Positions 1 through 8,437 of a stretch of DNA of 44,501 nt are shown here, piece by piece. How positions within the stretch are numbered: position 1 is the stretch's first letter; the number at the start of each line of letters is the position of its first letter. The notes beneath the pieces are model-generated. The model was not told the DNA's origin. It saw only the letters and a program-made list of their open reading frames with translations, and ran no database searches. Source of the stretch: Nitrospira sp. UBA5698. GTDB lineage: Bacteria; Nitrospirota; Nitrospiria; Nitrospirales; Nitrospiraceae. The stretch covers positions 73,787 through 118,287 of the forward strand of contig DIHK01000066.1 in the NCBI GenBank assembly GCA_002420115.1, in the 5' to 3' direction. The translations under genes were made by a program, and so were the position numbers.

Positions 1-423
1 GTGGATCTGGGGATCGCCGTGCACTGTTATATCATCGTCGGGTTCCCCACGGAGAAAGAAGAAGAAGCGCTAGAGACCATGAACTTCGTCGTTGAAAATA
101 AACGGCTGCACGAGTCGTACGGGTTTTCGTGTCAGCCCTGTCTGTTCGACTTGGAAAAAGAAGCGCCGATCATGAGCGATCCCGGTAGCTATGGCATCCG
201 CCGGATCATGCGGCCGTCTGCGGAAGATTTGAGTCTCGGGTTCTTCTACGAAGTGCAAGAGGGGATGACCCCGGATGAAGCGGAGCGGTTGTACCAGTAC
301 GTGTACGGAAAGATCAGCGAGGTGGTGTGCGAGCTGCCGTTCAATTATGCGATGGCGGACGGGTTGCTCTACATCTCGAGGGCTAAAGCAGGAGCAAAGC
401 CGGCGTCGATGGCCGCGCATTGA
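1..423 (+). CDS. Radical SAM protein, C-terminal fragment (5' truncated by window)
   Basis: The reading frame is open from the first base, so the true start lies outside the window and only about 140 C-terminal residues are present. The segment GFPTEKEEEALETM resembles the late part of the radical SAM barrel, where the chain reads 'GFPgEteE...' in B12-binding and other radical SAM enzymes. The CxxxCxxC cluster that would prove the family would be upstream and is not visible. After the barrel strand comes a C-terminal region rich in aromatic residues without a recognisable domain. The stop codon overlaps the -35 box of the next gene's promoter. The family call is moderate; substrate and reaction cannot be told. 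Confidence 0.65.
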   Translation: MDLGIAVHCYIIVGFPTEKEEEALETMNFVVENKRLHESYGFSCQPCLFDLEKEAPIMSDPGSYGIRRIMRPSAEDLSLGFFYEVQEGMTPDEAERLYQYVYGKISEVVCELPFNYAMADGLLYISRAKAGAKPASMAAH

Positions 424-449
424 CCCTCTTTTTCTACGGCGGCTATAAT
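420..449 (+). promoter_or_regulatory. Sigma70-type promoter for the 460 gene
   Basis: TTGACC (420-425) and a perfect TATAAT (444-449) are separated by 18 bp. The -35 box overlaps the TGA stop of the radical SAM gene. Transcription would begin around 456, only a few bases before the ATG at 460, so the message would be leaderless or nearly so. No Shine-Dalgarno sequence precedes that ATG, which agrees with this. A start at the in-frame ATG at 472 would leave a leader of about 15 bases. Confidence 0.6.
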
Positions 450-459
450 ATCGATTCCT

Positions 460-1596
460 ATGGATACCGTGATGAAACCGGCAAGGTTGAGCGAACGGGT
501 GATCGGGAAAGTATCGGACTTTGGTCCGTTGTTTGACTATACGGTCAAGCTCGTCCTACTCGCATCATTTCTCGAACTTGTGTTGTACCGGTTGTTGTCG
601 CGGCTTGGGATGCATCTCAGTAAGATGGCCGCCACGCACCCATGGATTACGCCGACATTTACGGCCTTGACCGAAGTCGGGGCGTGGCTCCTCAACATCG
701 TCGCGGTGTTGTTGCTTTTGGCCCTGACGCTCACCATGGTCAATCGTTGGGGAGGGAGCGACAACAGTCGGCTGGTGAAACTGGGGATCATCGGGACAGC
801 TCTGTTGTTGGTGCTCACTCTTGGGTTTCTAGTTGTGCCGCCGGGGATGTTGGGTGCCATTGTCTACAACGGATTGACCCTCTTGGTGCTGACTGTGTTT
901 GTGTCGGACTATGTGATGACGCATCGTGAGCCGGCTCAACGAGCGTTGGCGGTCACCTATTTCTTGGGTATGTCCGGCTGGCTCTACTATCAGATCGTGT
1001 CGTCGACGTATAGTCTGATGGGAACGATCGTGCAGCCTCCCCTGGTGTATGAATCGCATCGTATGGGCGAGGCGTTGATGGTCCTCGCCAGCTTCTGTGC
1101 CTTTCTGGCCTATGGCAAGAGTAAGAGCCTCTCACTGCGAACGAAGAATCGGCAGCAACGCAACCGAGCCATCTGGTTTTGGGCGGTCACGGGCGCGACG
1201 TTTACGACCCTCCTTGTAATCGATTATTTATTGGATCGCATTGCTCCAGGATTTGCCTCAGGGTTTCGGCAGGCCTCGCAAGGTATCGGGTGGATCTTTC
1301 AGTTCGGGATGGGCTATACGTTTTATCTCCCCTTTGCCCTCTATGTCGGGGGATTACTCTGTTGGTCCTATACGGTGGTGAAGCTTGTGACCATGGGGAG
1401 ACTGGCCGGCTATGGTCTTGGACTGATGTTTATCGCAGGCTATGCGCTGCTGTTTTCAAATTTGACGTTGATGGTAGTGCTGGGGGTCATGCTGCTGGCC
1501 TGTGATCGGGTCAAGGTAGCGACTGCTGAAGCACTATCGACGAGTGCCGGTCCGATAATGCCGGCATCGGATGGATTGATGACCGGTCGGGCGTAA
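460..1596 (+). CDS. Polytopic inner-membrane protein of unknown function
   Basis: The 378-residue product is strongly hydrophobic, with roughly nine or ten predicted membrane segments spread over its length. A basic stretch around residues 220-235 (KSKSLSLRTKNRQQRNR) probably forms a cytoplasmic loop. No catalytic motif or named family was recognised. A promoter lies directly upstream and the TPR gene follows after 20 bp, so the two may be co-transcribed. The ATG at 460 is used here; ATG 472 is an equally simple start. Membrane location is well supported, function is unknown. Confidence 0.8.
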   Translation: MDTVMKPARLSERVIGKVSDFGPLFDYTVKLVLLASFLELVLYRLLSRLGMHLSKMAATHPWITPTFTALTEVGAWLLNIVAVLLLLALTLTMVNRWGGSDNSRLVKLGIIGTALLLVLTLGFLVVPPGMLGAIVYNGLTLLVLTVFVSDYVMTHREPAQRALAVTYFLGMSGWLYYQIVSSTYSLMGTIVQPPLVYESHRMGEALMVLASFCAFLAYGKSKSLSLRTKNRQQRNRAIWFWAVTGATFTTLLVIDYLLDRIAPGFASGFRQASQGIGWIFQFGMGYTFYLPFALYVGGLLCWSYTVVKLVTMGRLAGYGLGLMFIAGYALLFSNLTLMVVLGVMLLACDRVKVATAEALSTSAGPIMPASDGLMTGRA

Positions 1597-1616
1597 GGCC
1601 CAGAACGAGCTGCATA

Positions 1617-2423
1617 ATGGACACACCCACATCCACGCCCCCGCAAGGGGACACGGCGGTTGATCTCGGGGATCAACCGCTCACTCCGGAAGAAGAGATT
1701 GCCGGGATTGAACAATTGTTGGCCAGTGAGCCCGACGATTTTCAGGCGCGCTGTCGATTGGGGGAACTATATTTCAGCAAAGGGCGTCTCGACGATGCAT
1801 TGGCGGAGGTCAAGAAGTCCATTGAGATGGCGGAATCCCTTCGTGCCGAAATGAACCGTTCGCTGGCCATGTACTATGCCAACTTGGGCACGATTTACGC
1901 AACCAAGAATATGGCCGATGAAGCAGCGGCCGAGTTCCAACATGCCCTACAAGTCTTTCCTCATGATGTGCTGGCGCTCTTTAATCTGGGCAGGCTCCAT
2001 GCGGACAAGAAGCAATATATGGAGGCGAAGGGGTACTACGAGCGTCTCGTGGAAATCACGCCGGATGATCCGATCGCTTGGTATAACCTCGCGGGCGTCT
2101 ACATTGAGCTGGATAATCCCCAGGTGTCCGATTACAACACCATCGACATGGGGATCCAGTGTTATCTTCGTACGTTGGAGTTGGACCCCAAGCACTTGGA
2201 GTCGGCCTTCAAGCTGATGGAGATTGCACTGAATCATAAAAAGACCGATTTGGCGATTCGAGTCATGGAAAGTGCGGTGGAGCACAATCCCGACGAGCCG
2301 TTGGCCTATTACAATCTCATCAGTGTGTACGACAAGTGCAAGATGTTTGAGCAGGCCGAAGAGGCCAGGAAGCGGCTGAAAGAGCGGTTTGCCAAGAAGG
2401 CCAAGGATGGTCCGAGATCCTGA
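1617..2423 (+). CDS. Tetratricopeptide repeat protein
   Basis: The 268-residue protein is built from tandem 34-residue TPR helices. The pattern of W/L-G-Y-A-F-P positions is seen in ARCRLGELYFSKGRLDDAL (about residue 41), YYANLGTIYATKNMADEA (about 82), LFNLGRLHADKKQYMEA (about 120), AWYNLAGVYIELDN (about 154) and AYYNLISVYDKCKMFEQA (about 238). There is no signal peptide, so it is probably cytoplasmic or attached to a membrane partner. TPRs form protein-binding solenoids, and the partner is not evident. It follows the membrane protein gene by 20 bp and could act with it. The ATG at 1617 has no strong ribosome site, suggesting translational coupling. Confidence 0.88.
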   Translation: MDTPTSTPPQGDTAVDLGDQPLTPEEEIAGIEQLLASEPDDFQARCRLGELYFSKGRLDDALAEVKKSIEMAESLRAEMNRSLAMYYANLGTIYATKNMADEAAAEFQHALQVFPHDVLALFNLGRLHADKKQYMEAKGYYERLVEITPDDPIAWYNLAGVYIELDNPQVSDYNTIDMGIQCYLRTLELDPKHLESAFKLMEIALNHKKTDLAIRVMESAVEHNPDEPLAYYNLISVYDKCKMFEQAEEARKRLKERFAKKAKDGPRS

Positions 2424-2513
2424 TGGGAGTGTGTCGTCCGTACCGTGTGGAATATTTCAGCTAGCGCGTTGGCATCAATTGGGTTTTCCGCAACCTGTTA
2501 GAAGAGGTGTCCT

Positions 2514-2789
2514 ATGTTCGGCAGTCTAGGGTTCACCGAGCTGATCCTCATCCTCATGATCGTATTGATCATCTTCGGCGCCGGGAAACTTCCACAGTTA
2601 GGCGAAGGTCTCGGGAAGGCGATCAAGGGCTTTAAGAAGTCCGTGCATGAGGCGGAGGCCATCGAAGCCGAAGCCCAAGCAGCAGCCCAACAGACCGCTG
2701 CTCCACAAGTGGCCACGGCCGCTCCGGCCCAGAGTGCGCCGTTGAGTCAGCCCGCAGGGGCCACGGTGCAGCCCGCGCCACGCGCCTAG
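2514..2789 (+). CDS. tatA: Twin-arginine translocase subunit TatA/TatE
   Basis: The 91-residue protein has the TatA layout. A short N-terminal membrane helix starts MFGSLGFTELILILMIVLII. The FGAGKLPQLGEGLGKAI hinge and amphipathic helix follow, with the invariant F-G-x-x-K-L-P motif, and then an acidic, Ala/Gln/Pro-rich tail. TatA forms the pore-like assembly that moves folded, often cofactor-bearing, proteins across the inner membrane. AGAAGAGG upstream of ATG 2514 serves as ribosome site. No tatC or tatB is present in the window, so the receptor genes lie elsewhere. The call to TatA/E over TatB rests on the short length and the hinge sequence. Confidence 0.93.
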   Translation: MFGSLGFTELILILMIVLIIFGAGKLPQLGEGLGKAIKGFKKSVHEAEAIEAEAQAAAQQTAAPQVATAAPAQSAPLSQPAGATVQPAPRA

Positions 2790-2985
2790 TCGGATGTATT
2801 GGAAAAGTCCCCCAGCGATGTTCTCGCATTGCTCGGAGGCTCAATCTTCCACCGGGTAGAGCAGCCGGAGCAGCTCAGGGCGGGTGGGTGAGAGCATAGG
2901 TCTATGTGAACCTCCTGTGTCGAGCGTCGAACAGGCGCGAGCCGTCAGATCATCTTTTAACAGCCTCCTAGAAAGTATCGTACGT

Positions 2986-4239
2986 ATGGAAACCGAAGTT
3001 GGATTGGTCGCCGGCTACATTGAAACCTTTGCCGGGAACGGGAAAGCTCGAAGTACGGGCGACGGCAAGCGCGCCGTGAAAGCGGGAATTCCGCTTCCTC
3101 ATCACGGGGCGCTCGATCGGAAAGAGCAGTGGTTCTATTTCGCGGAATCGGGATCGGACCGCATCCGACGGGTGAATCTCCACGAAGGGACGGTCCACAA
3201 CTTCGCCGGAATCGGGGAAACTTGTTATAGCGGCGATGAAGGTGTGTGCGGAGAGGCCGGGCTCTATTTGCCTCTGGGGGTCGCTTTTGATTCGCAGAAC
3301 AATCTGTACATTTGTGACTCCGGAAGTAATCGGATTCGGAAAGTCGATCATGAGACAGGCATCATCACGACCGTGGTCGGGACCGGTCAGCATGGATTTA
3401 ACGGGGACGGACCGGCGCGCGAGGTCAATCTGACGTGGCCGGCAGCCATCGCATTCGGCCAGGACGATCGGTTGTATATCGCCGACACGCAGGCGCACAA
3501 GGTTCGGCGGTACGATCCCACGACAGATCTGGTGACGACGATCGCGGGAACCTGGACGGCTGAGGACGATGCGCGTGAACAACCGCTGGTGGCGAGGAAC
3601 CTCGTGGTGCTGTCCGGTGATGCGATCGGGATTGATTTCAGCGATGATCAAGGATGGCTCATGCCGGTCTGTTCGGATGGGCTCGATATGTCCATGTATC
3701 TGGATGACGGAAAGCCTGCGATGGACGCGCGTCTTTACGACATCGTCGGGATTGCGGTCGACGACAGGGATCATGTGTATGTGGTCGATAAGGGAAGCAA
3801 TCGAGTCAGAAAAATCGACGCCCAGACCGGTGTGATTTCGACCGTCGCCGGGGTCTGTCGATACGGATACGACGGTGACGACAAGCCGGCTGTTCGAGCC
3901 ATGTTGCATGCTCCGGAAGCCGCGATCTTTGATCGGGACGGCCATCTCTATATTTCCGACACCATGAATCATCGGGTGCGGAAGGTGGACGGCAAGACCG
4001 GCGTGATCACCACGGTCGCAGGAAATGGAGACAGCGGCTACGAGGACAAGAACATCGGTGGCTGCGGAGCGGCTCGGTTTGTCGCGAAAGAATCTGCCGG
4101 GCAGTTGAAGCACGGTGACGGTCTGTTGGCTGTCGACGCGGTGGTGAATTCTCCCGTCGGTTTGGCGCTGGACTCACAGGGCTATCTCTATATCTGCGAG
4201 CGTGGAGAAAATAAGATCCGCCGCCTCAAACTCTCGTAA
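2986..4239 (+). CDS. NHL-repeat beta-propeller protein
   Basis: The product has at least five NHL-type blades. Each shows the sequence of a GDG..A....L.P loop, then 'LYI.D...NRIRKVD' and 'TGIITTVAGTG'. Examples are LYICDSGSNRIRKVD, LYIADTQAHKVRRYD, VYVVDKGSNRVRKID, LYISDTMNHRVRKVD and LYICERGENKIRRLK. Such propellers bind proteins or ligands, or carry lyase or lactonase activity; nothing here picks one. I use ATG 2986 (417 residues) because the first blade begins just after it. An in-frame GTG at 2884 would add 34 residues without a recognisable domain and with no secretion signal. Location is uncertain. The gene stands alone between tatA and the haem-b protein. Confidence 0.85.
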   Translation: METEVGLVAGYIETFAGNGKARSTGDGKRAVKAGIPLPHHGALDRKEQWFYFAESGSDRIRRVNLHEGTVHNFAGIGETCYSGDEGVCGEAGLYLPLGVAFDSQNNLYICDSGSNRIRKVDHETGIITTVVGTGQHGFNGDGPAREVNLTWPAAIAFGQDDRLYIADTQAHKVRRYDPTTDLVTTIAGTWTAEDDAREQPLVARNLVVLSGDAIGIDFSDDQGWLMPVCSDGLDMSMYLDDGKPAMDARLYDIVGIAVDDRDHVYVVDKGSNRVRKIDAQTGVISTVAGVCRYGYDGDDKPAVRAMLHAPEAAIFDRDGHLYISDTMNHRVRKVDGKTGVITTVAGNGDSGYEDKNIGGCGAARFVAKESAGQLKHGDGLLAVDAVVNSPVGLALDSQGYLYICERGENKIRRLKLS

Positions 4240-4329
4240 CCCATCCGCCGGTACCTGTCCTCTCCTCACATTTGTCTCGATCAGGTTTTGTGGTATTCTG
4301 AGCGCGGTCATTTCTCGGAGTACAGTGCT

Positions 4330-5160
4330 GTGCGAACGACGTCCATTGGTAGCGCGCGGTTTCATGTGCTTGGATTCTTATCCGGACTGATCGTTATCGC
4401 GAGTGTACTCGGCGCCTTCGGGGTTCCGTTAGTGAGTTCCGAGGGGATGACGATCCGATCGTTTTTGATCCAAGGCGAAATGCCGAAGACAGCCGATGAT
4501 ATGGCCTGGCAAACGGCCGCATCGATCACCATCCCGCTCAGCGGTCAGGTTATTACCAGGCCGGTCTGGCCTGAGCCCACAGTTCGTGCCTTGACGGTGA
4601 GATCCGTCCACAATGGGACCGATATTGCCTTTCTCTTGGAATGGCAGGACAACACCAAAAACGATCGGCTGACTCCTGGGACGTTCCGCGACGGGGTGGC
4701 GATCGGGTTCCCCCTCGGTGATGCCCCGGCGTTTTTTTGCATGGGGCAGTTGGATCACTACATCAATATTTGGCATTGGAAGGCGGACTGGCAGAGCGAT
4801 ATCGATCGTCGGGCCGCGCGCACTCCGGAGAAAAAAGAAGGTGGCGTGCGAACGTTCGAAGTCATCCCACGGCGAGTGTCTTCCGTGGAGGACCTCATCG
4901 GCGGAGGCTTCAGCACGCTGACGACGAAAGACAAACAGGGACGAGTGCAGGGCCAAGGGTTTTGGAAGGACGGTGTGTGGCACGTCATGATGCGACGTCC
5001 GCTCCTCAGCGAGGAGCAGGAGAACGAAGCGACACTCGTTCCTGGACGAGTCCAAACCGTGTCATTCTCCGTCTGGAATGGAGAAAACAAAGAGCGAAAC
5101 GGGCAAAAGGCGGTGGCGCCGTGGTTTCAGTTACGCATCGATCCCGTCGAGAAACTGTGA
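4330..5160 (+). CDS. Exported haem-b protein of the EB_dh/NxrC family (DMSO-reductase-family gamma-subunit-like)
   Basis: An N-terminal export segment (hydrophobic about residues 13-32) is followed by an ethylbenzene-dehydrogenase gamma-subunit-like fold. Family hallmarks are AFLLEWQDNTKND, DGVAIGFPLG, FFCMG, NIWHWKADWQ and GFWKDGVWHV. Gamma subunits of this family bind one haem b through a Met and a Lys. The likely ligands here are Met138 (FCMG) and Lys213 (WKDG), by analogy. In Nitrospira the nitrite oxidoreductase NxrC belongs to this family, but no nxrA or nxrB is nearby. GTG 4330 is chosen as start because GGAG lies nine bases upstream; an in-frame TTG at 4288 has no such support. It heads a periplasmic redox cluster with a PDZ-like protein and two pentahaem cytochromes. 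Confidence 0.8.
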   Translation: MRTTSIGSARFHVLGFLSGLIVIASVLGAFGVPLVSSEGMTIRSFLIQGEMPKTADDMAWQTAASITIPLSGQVITRPVWPEPTVRALTVRSVHNGTDIAFLLEWQDNTKNDRLTPGTFRDGVAIGFPLGDAPAFFCMGQLDHYINIWHWKADWQSDIDRRAARTPEKKEGGVRTFEVIPRRVSSVEDLIGGGFSTLTTKDKQGRVQGQGFWKDGVWHVMMRRPLLSEEQENEATLVPGRVQTVSFSVWNGENKERNGQKAVAPWFQLRIDPVEKL

Positions 5161-5201
5161 ATCAAAGAGCTCATGGCCTATGGCATAGGTATGAAAAGAG
5201 T

Positions 5202-5717
5202 TTGAGCAGATTGTTCTCTCTCTTGCTATACGCCATACGCTATCAGCTCTTCTCTCGACGAGATACGAATGATGGCCGGCTGAAGCGGACGACTTGGGGG
5301 TGGACGATTTGCCTGATCAGTGCACTGCTGGCTGTTGCTACGGCAGTTGCACAGGCTGAGGCGCAATCCGGTGAAATGACGGAGGAAGAGGCATCGAGGT
5401 TTGGCGAAGAATTCGGGATCGTCGTCGGCGCCGTCGATGAAGCGATTCAGAAAGAACTTCATCTTGAGAGGCCTCAGGGGGTTGCGGTCTTCGAGGTCAT
5501 TGGGAACTCCCGTGCAGACTATGCCGGTATCAAAGTGCGGTCCGTCATCAAGGAGATCAATAAACAAGAGATTCGAAATATGGCGGACTTCGGACGGGCC
5601 ATTAAAAAGGCGCTGAAGGAATGCAATGTAACCGTGGGAACCTATGAACCGGCTGATCCCGGTGATCCGGTCGGATGGGGAGTGAATTTTCACTTTGTCG
5701 GGTGCAAGCGGGATTGA
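5202..5717 (+). CDS. Exported PDZ-like domain protein
   Basis: A hydrophobic export signal (TICLISALLAVATAVAQAEA) is followed by about 120 residues. Part of these resembles a PDZ domain: GVAVFEVIGNSRADYAGIKVRSVIKEINKQEIRNMADFGRAIKKA matches the 'V..V..gSpA..aGlk.GDvI..ing..v....' pattern. No protease domain is attached, so it likely acts as a peptide-binding or scaffolding protein in the periplasm. The start is uncertain. There is no ATG in frame; TTG 5202 or 5211 and CTG 5280 are possible, and the stretch before the signal overlaps intergenic repeat-like sequence (5226-5250). It sits between the haem-b protein and the cytochromes, in the same direction, and probably belongs to that unit. Confidence 0.7.
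   Translation: MSRLFSLLLYAIRYQLFSRRDTNDGRLKRTTWGWTICLISALLAVATAVAQAEAQSGEMTEEEASRFGEEFGIVVGAVDEAIQKELHLERPQGVAVFEVIGNSRADYAGIKVRSVIKEINKQEIRNMADFGRAIKKALKECNVTVGTYEPADPGDPVGWGVNFHFVGCKRD
5226..5250 (+). repeat. Short degenerate intergenic repeat (CTATACGCCATACGCTATCAG type)
   Basis: The sequence is made of near-repeats of 'CTATA/CATAC-GC-TATCAGCTC', low in complexity and unlike the neighbouring coding sequence. It looks like a relic of an intergenic repeat, possibly now inside the 5' end of the PDZ-like gene's frame. I recall similar text between genes in Nitrospira genomes, but could not search for copies. Confidence 0.35.
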
Positions 5718-5728
5718 TGAAGATCGGT

Positions 5729-5765
5729 AAAAGGTGAAGGGTGAGGCGTGAGGGGTAAGGTGAGT
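5729..5765 (+). repeat. Degenerate GGTGAAGGGTGAGGCGTGAG repeat
   Basis: Tandem near-copies of a GGTGA(A/G)GG/CGTGAGG unit of 6-8 bp run through this stretch. Related words occur at 8356-8380 (GGGTGAAGCGT) and 39879-39958 (ACGTGAAGCGT, ACGCTTCACAT, CACGTCACGCATCACG), always at a gene border. The array contains several GTG triplets, including the outermost possible start of the downstream cytochrome. Confidence 0.5.
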
Positions 5766-7088
5766 GGAGGCGGCGGGAGATCGTGGTTGGAACGAATTGC
5801 TGCGGCGGTGCGTATCCTGTCGCTCATCATCCTGCTTAGTCTGCCGAGCGGTTTGTATGATGGTCAAGTGATGGCGGAAGGCACGAACGAACAGGTGTCC
5901 AATGATTGGGTTGCGGAAATCGAAAAAGTTTTTATCCGGTCGGAGGACTGCAAACAGTGCCATGAGCGGCATTATGAAGAGTGGAAGGGTGTCAGAGAGC
6001 AGACGCCGGATTTGAAGACATTTGGTCGTGTCGATGCAGCGCTTTTGCACGGGACATCGTTAACCTCACCGGTCTTTCGAACGGTGCTCGGCCTTTGGAA
6101 ACAGACGAACCCGACAGCGGATGAGCAACGCCGATGCTTGTCGTGCCATGTACCTGCCGTGACGGTATTCCCTGAACATGCCGAGAAGGTCGTCGGCCAA
6201 GTCCTGAGTGGAAAATCTGGAGTGGAAGGGATCGGCTGTGCGGCGTGCCATCTGATGGCGGGGATAGATAAGAGCGCGTTCTCGCCGCCGACGTTTGCCC
6301 TACAGCCAGGACGAACTCTCTACGGCCCCTACGCCAATCCGGAGGAGAATCTCGTCCATCCTGCTGTGCAGTCGACTCAGTTTCGAGAAGCCAGCTTTTG
6401 CGCCTCCTGCCACTTCGATAAAGTGAAAGATGTCATGCAGAAGAATCTGCCCGGCGAAATCCTCGAAGGGACGATCTGTCAGGATTGCCATATGGAGCCT
6501 TCTACGGGGAGCTCGACGTCACGGCGTGGCGCCATGACCCGATCCATCGGCCGCCATTGGTTCCGCGGGGTCGTCGTCGCCGGGACGATGCTCAAGAACC
6601 GGAACGTGCAGGCCGAATGGATGCCACGCATTGATCTGGAAGTGACGAAGATCGGCGCGACCGTGGAAGGAAGAAGTCTTGTGAAGGTCGGCAGCCTGCC
6701 GCATAGCTTTCCCGATGGCGATCCGGTGCTCAAACAGTTCTTCCTGACCGTCACGGTAAAGGATGCAAAAGGGCAGAGCTTGGCGGAAGAGACGCAGCAG
6801 TTCGGATTATCCTACGACCAGCTTCTCCGTGGTCCCATTCCGGATCCCTTCATTAAGGGTGGGAATACGAGGAAGGTGCCGTTCGTATTGACGCTTCCAG
6901 AGGGAAAGGCTGCAGCGTCGATCGAAGCCGTTTTGAGCTATGCGCTGATTCCCACCCCTGCGCCTATTCTGCTGGAGAGATATCTGGCCACCTTAGCGAC
7001 CGATGCCGCGCGAGACGAGGCGAAGAACATCGTGCAGGAATATACACAACGGCATTTTCTGACCTACCGGGTGAAGGTGCTTTCCTGA
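5748..7088 (+). CDS. Exported pentahaem cytochrome c (cytochrome c554-like family)
   Basis: Five CxxCH haem sites are visible: CKQCH, CLSCH, CAACH, CASCH and CQDCH. The last has the CQDCHMEP context common in cytochrome c554/NrfH-like multihaem proteins. An N-terminal hydrophobic segment (about residues 20-45) directs export. The last third has no haem sites and looks beta-rich, as in the paralogue that follows. Five covalent haems imply periplasmic electron transfer. The GTG at 5748 lies in a repeat array; the in-frame TTG at 5787, seven bases after GGGAG, is the likelier true start and would leave the signal peptide intact. Gene order with the haem-b protein suggests one electron-transfer unit. 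Redox partner is unknown. Confidence 0.88.
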   Translation: MRGKVSGGGGRSWLERIAAAVRILSLIILLSLPSGLYDGQVMAEGTNEQVSNDWVAEIEKVFIRSEDCKQCHERHYEEWKGVREQTPDLKTFGRVDAALLHGTSLTSPVFRTVLGLWKQTNPTADEQRRCLSCHVPAVTVFPEHAEKVVGQVLSGKSGVEGIGCAACHLMAGIDKSAFSPPTFALQPGRTLYGPYANPEENLVHPAVQSTQFREASFCASCHFDKVKDVMQKNLPGEILEGTICQDCHMEPSTGSSTSRRGAMTRSIGRHWFRGVVVAGTMLKNRNVQAEWMPRIDLEVTKIGATVEGRSLVKVGSLPHSFPDGDPVLKQFFLTVTVKDAKGQSLAEETQQFGLSYDQLLRGPIPDPFIKGGNTRKVPFVLTLPEGKAAASIEAVLSYALIPTPAPILLERYLATLATDAARDEAKNIVQEYTQRHFLTYRVKVLS

Positions 7089-7089
7089 C

Positions 7090-8343
7090 ATGGCAGCCCT
7101 GATGGGACGAGGACAGGGTAGGCAAGCGATCGGGCTCAGTGTCTCGCTGATGGTCTGCATTGCGTTCCTGCCGGTTGGGGCAATCCACACGGTGCAGGCG
7201 CAAACAGTTCAAAGCCAGTCCTTGATCGAGAAGACCTTCCCCCATTCCAACAAATGTAAACGCTGTCACGAACGGGTGTACGAAGAGTGGGAAACGTCGC
7301 CGTTATCAAAGTCCATCCATTCTCCGGCGTTTCGTACCGCCTTGGATGCGTATCTGAAGTCGCCCGGGGGAAAAGATCAGGCGCTGTGTTTCCGATGCCA
7401 TGCGCCGCATGTTCGGGAGTTTTCCGACCATGCACAGCTGTTTGTGGATCAAGCCAAAGGAGGCGATCCCTCCTTGGATGGTGTGGCCTGCAGCCAGTGC
7501 CATTTGATCAAGCACGTGGATCGCGCGAAGCATCCTCCCGAGCCGAAGTATGAGGTCGGCGGAAAAACACTCTACGGACCCTACAAAGACTTTGTGCAGA
7601 ATTTGGCCCATCAGTCGATGGAATCGAGTCTGTTCCAGAAGTCCGATCTCTGCTTGAACTGTCATCAGTCTGTGCCGTCGGCGGCGAATCTGGGGAAGGC
7701 CAACGACTTGTTGGGGAATTGGGACCAGAGTCGGGCCGTGAAGTCGGGTAAGGAATGTCAGACCTGCCACATGCCACAACAAGTAGGCGAATCGGCGAAT
7801 GGGGAAAAGAAGCGGACGATCGCGAACCATAGTTTTCCAGGGCGTCTCGGCAAGCTTCGCCAGGAGGCGGCGAAGTTAGCCGTGCAGACGAAAGTCGATG
7901 GTGAAAAAACCACGGTGACGGTCAAGGTGCAGAGTCTCGTTCCGCACAACTTGCCGGCGACCCATCCGGCCTGGGCGTCGGTGGTGTTGAATTTGGAGAT
8001 CAAGGGCAAAAACCTCAAAACCGTCTTTTCAGACAAGCGGGTCTATGGTCGGATATACCAGGATGCCCAGGGGCAACCCACAATCTTCGATTTTGAGGCT
8101 GTCAAAGTGGCCGAGGATACAGTGCTGAAGCCAGAAGAGACGAGAGAGGAAACCTTTGCCTTCCCCACGCCCAAAGATACTAAGACGTTCGATGTTGAAG
8201 TCGGCTTGAATTACGCTCCACTGACTGGTCCTGCCTCATTCCTCCAGCTGGTCGAAGCCGAATCCTCCCAAGGGTCACAAGATCCCGTCTTCCAGCCGAT
8301 TGAGATCGTGAAACGAACGGAGAATGTTCCGGTGGGGAAGTAG
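7090..8343 (+). CDS. Exported pentahaem cytochrome c, paralogue of the preceding gene
   Basis: The 417-residue product has a signal peptide (hydrophobic about residues 15-37, ending near VQAQ) and five haem sites: CKRCH, CFRCH, CSQCH, CLNCH and CQTCH. Their order and spacing match the upstream gene, and both share a GxTLYGPY...NL.H segment, so the two arose by tandem duplication. The C-terminal third is haem-free. ATG 7090 lies one base after the stop of the upstream gene, implying translational coupling. The final 33 codons are repeated beyond the neighbouring toxin-antitoxin module (8963-9061). Function is inferred to be periplasmic electron transfer, in association with the EB_dh-type haem-b protein. 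Confidence 0.9.
   Translation: MAALMGRGQGRQAIGLSVSLMVCIAFLPVGAIHTVQAQTVQSQSLIEKTFPHSNKCKRCHERVYEEWETSPLSKSIHSPAFRTALDAYLKSPGGKDQALCFRCHAPHVREFSDHAQLFVDQAKGGDPSLDGVACSQCHLIKHVDRAKHPPEPKYEVGGKTLYGPYKDFVQNLAHQSMESSLFQKSDLCLNCHQSVPSAANLGKANDLLGNWDQSRAVKSGKECQTCHMPQQVGESANGEKKRTIANHSFPGRLGKLRQEAAKLAVQTKVDGEKTTVTVKVQSLVPHNLPATHPAWASVVLNLEIKGKNLKTVFSDKRVYGRIYQDAQGQPTIFDFEAVKVAEDTVLKPEETREETFAFPTPKDTKTFDVEVGLNYAPLTGPASFLQLVEAESSQGSQDPVFQPIEIVKRTENVPVGK
8245..8343 (+). repeat. Direct repeat copy 1: 3' end of the pentahaem cytochrome gene
   Basis: These 99 bp encode the last 32 residues and the stop of the cytochrome. They recur at 8963-9061 with 8 differences and no indels by my count. The first 41 bp are identical and all differences lie in the later part. 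Six of the eight changes keep the encoded residue or stop; two replace a residue (Val to Ala, Pro to Leu). Confidence 0.95.
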
Positions 8344-8403
8344 CTAGGTATGTATGAAAGGTAACGGGTGAAGCGTAAAAGTCAGCTGCGAAATCGGATG
8401 AAT

Positions 8404-8431
8404 TTGAATCTGTTTGGCACTGAGGTATACT
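8404..8431 (+). promoter_or_regulatory. Sigma70-type promoter of the first TA module, probably leaderless
   Basis: TTGAAT (8404-8409) and TATACT (8426-8431) are 16 bp apart. Transcription would start about seven bases downstream, at the ATG at 8438 itself, so the antitoxin message is predicted to be leaderless. The repeat-like words at 8356-8380 lie just upstream. Confidence 0.55.
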
Positions 8432-8437
8432 GAGGCC

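Noticed and set aside
2968..4113. Long minus-strand open frame opposite the NHL gene
   Set aside because: It is the shadow of a high-GC gene; its translation is low-complexity with many His/Arg/Ile and no family pattern, while the plus strand has clear NHL blades.
4429..5055. Minus-strand open frame opposite the haem-b gene
   Set aside because: No domain features; the opposite frame has conserved EB_dh motifs and a signal sequence.
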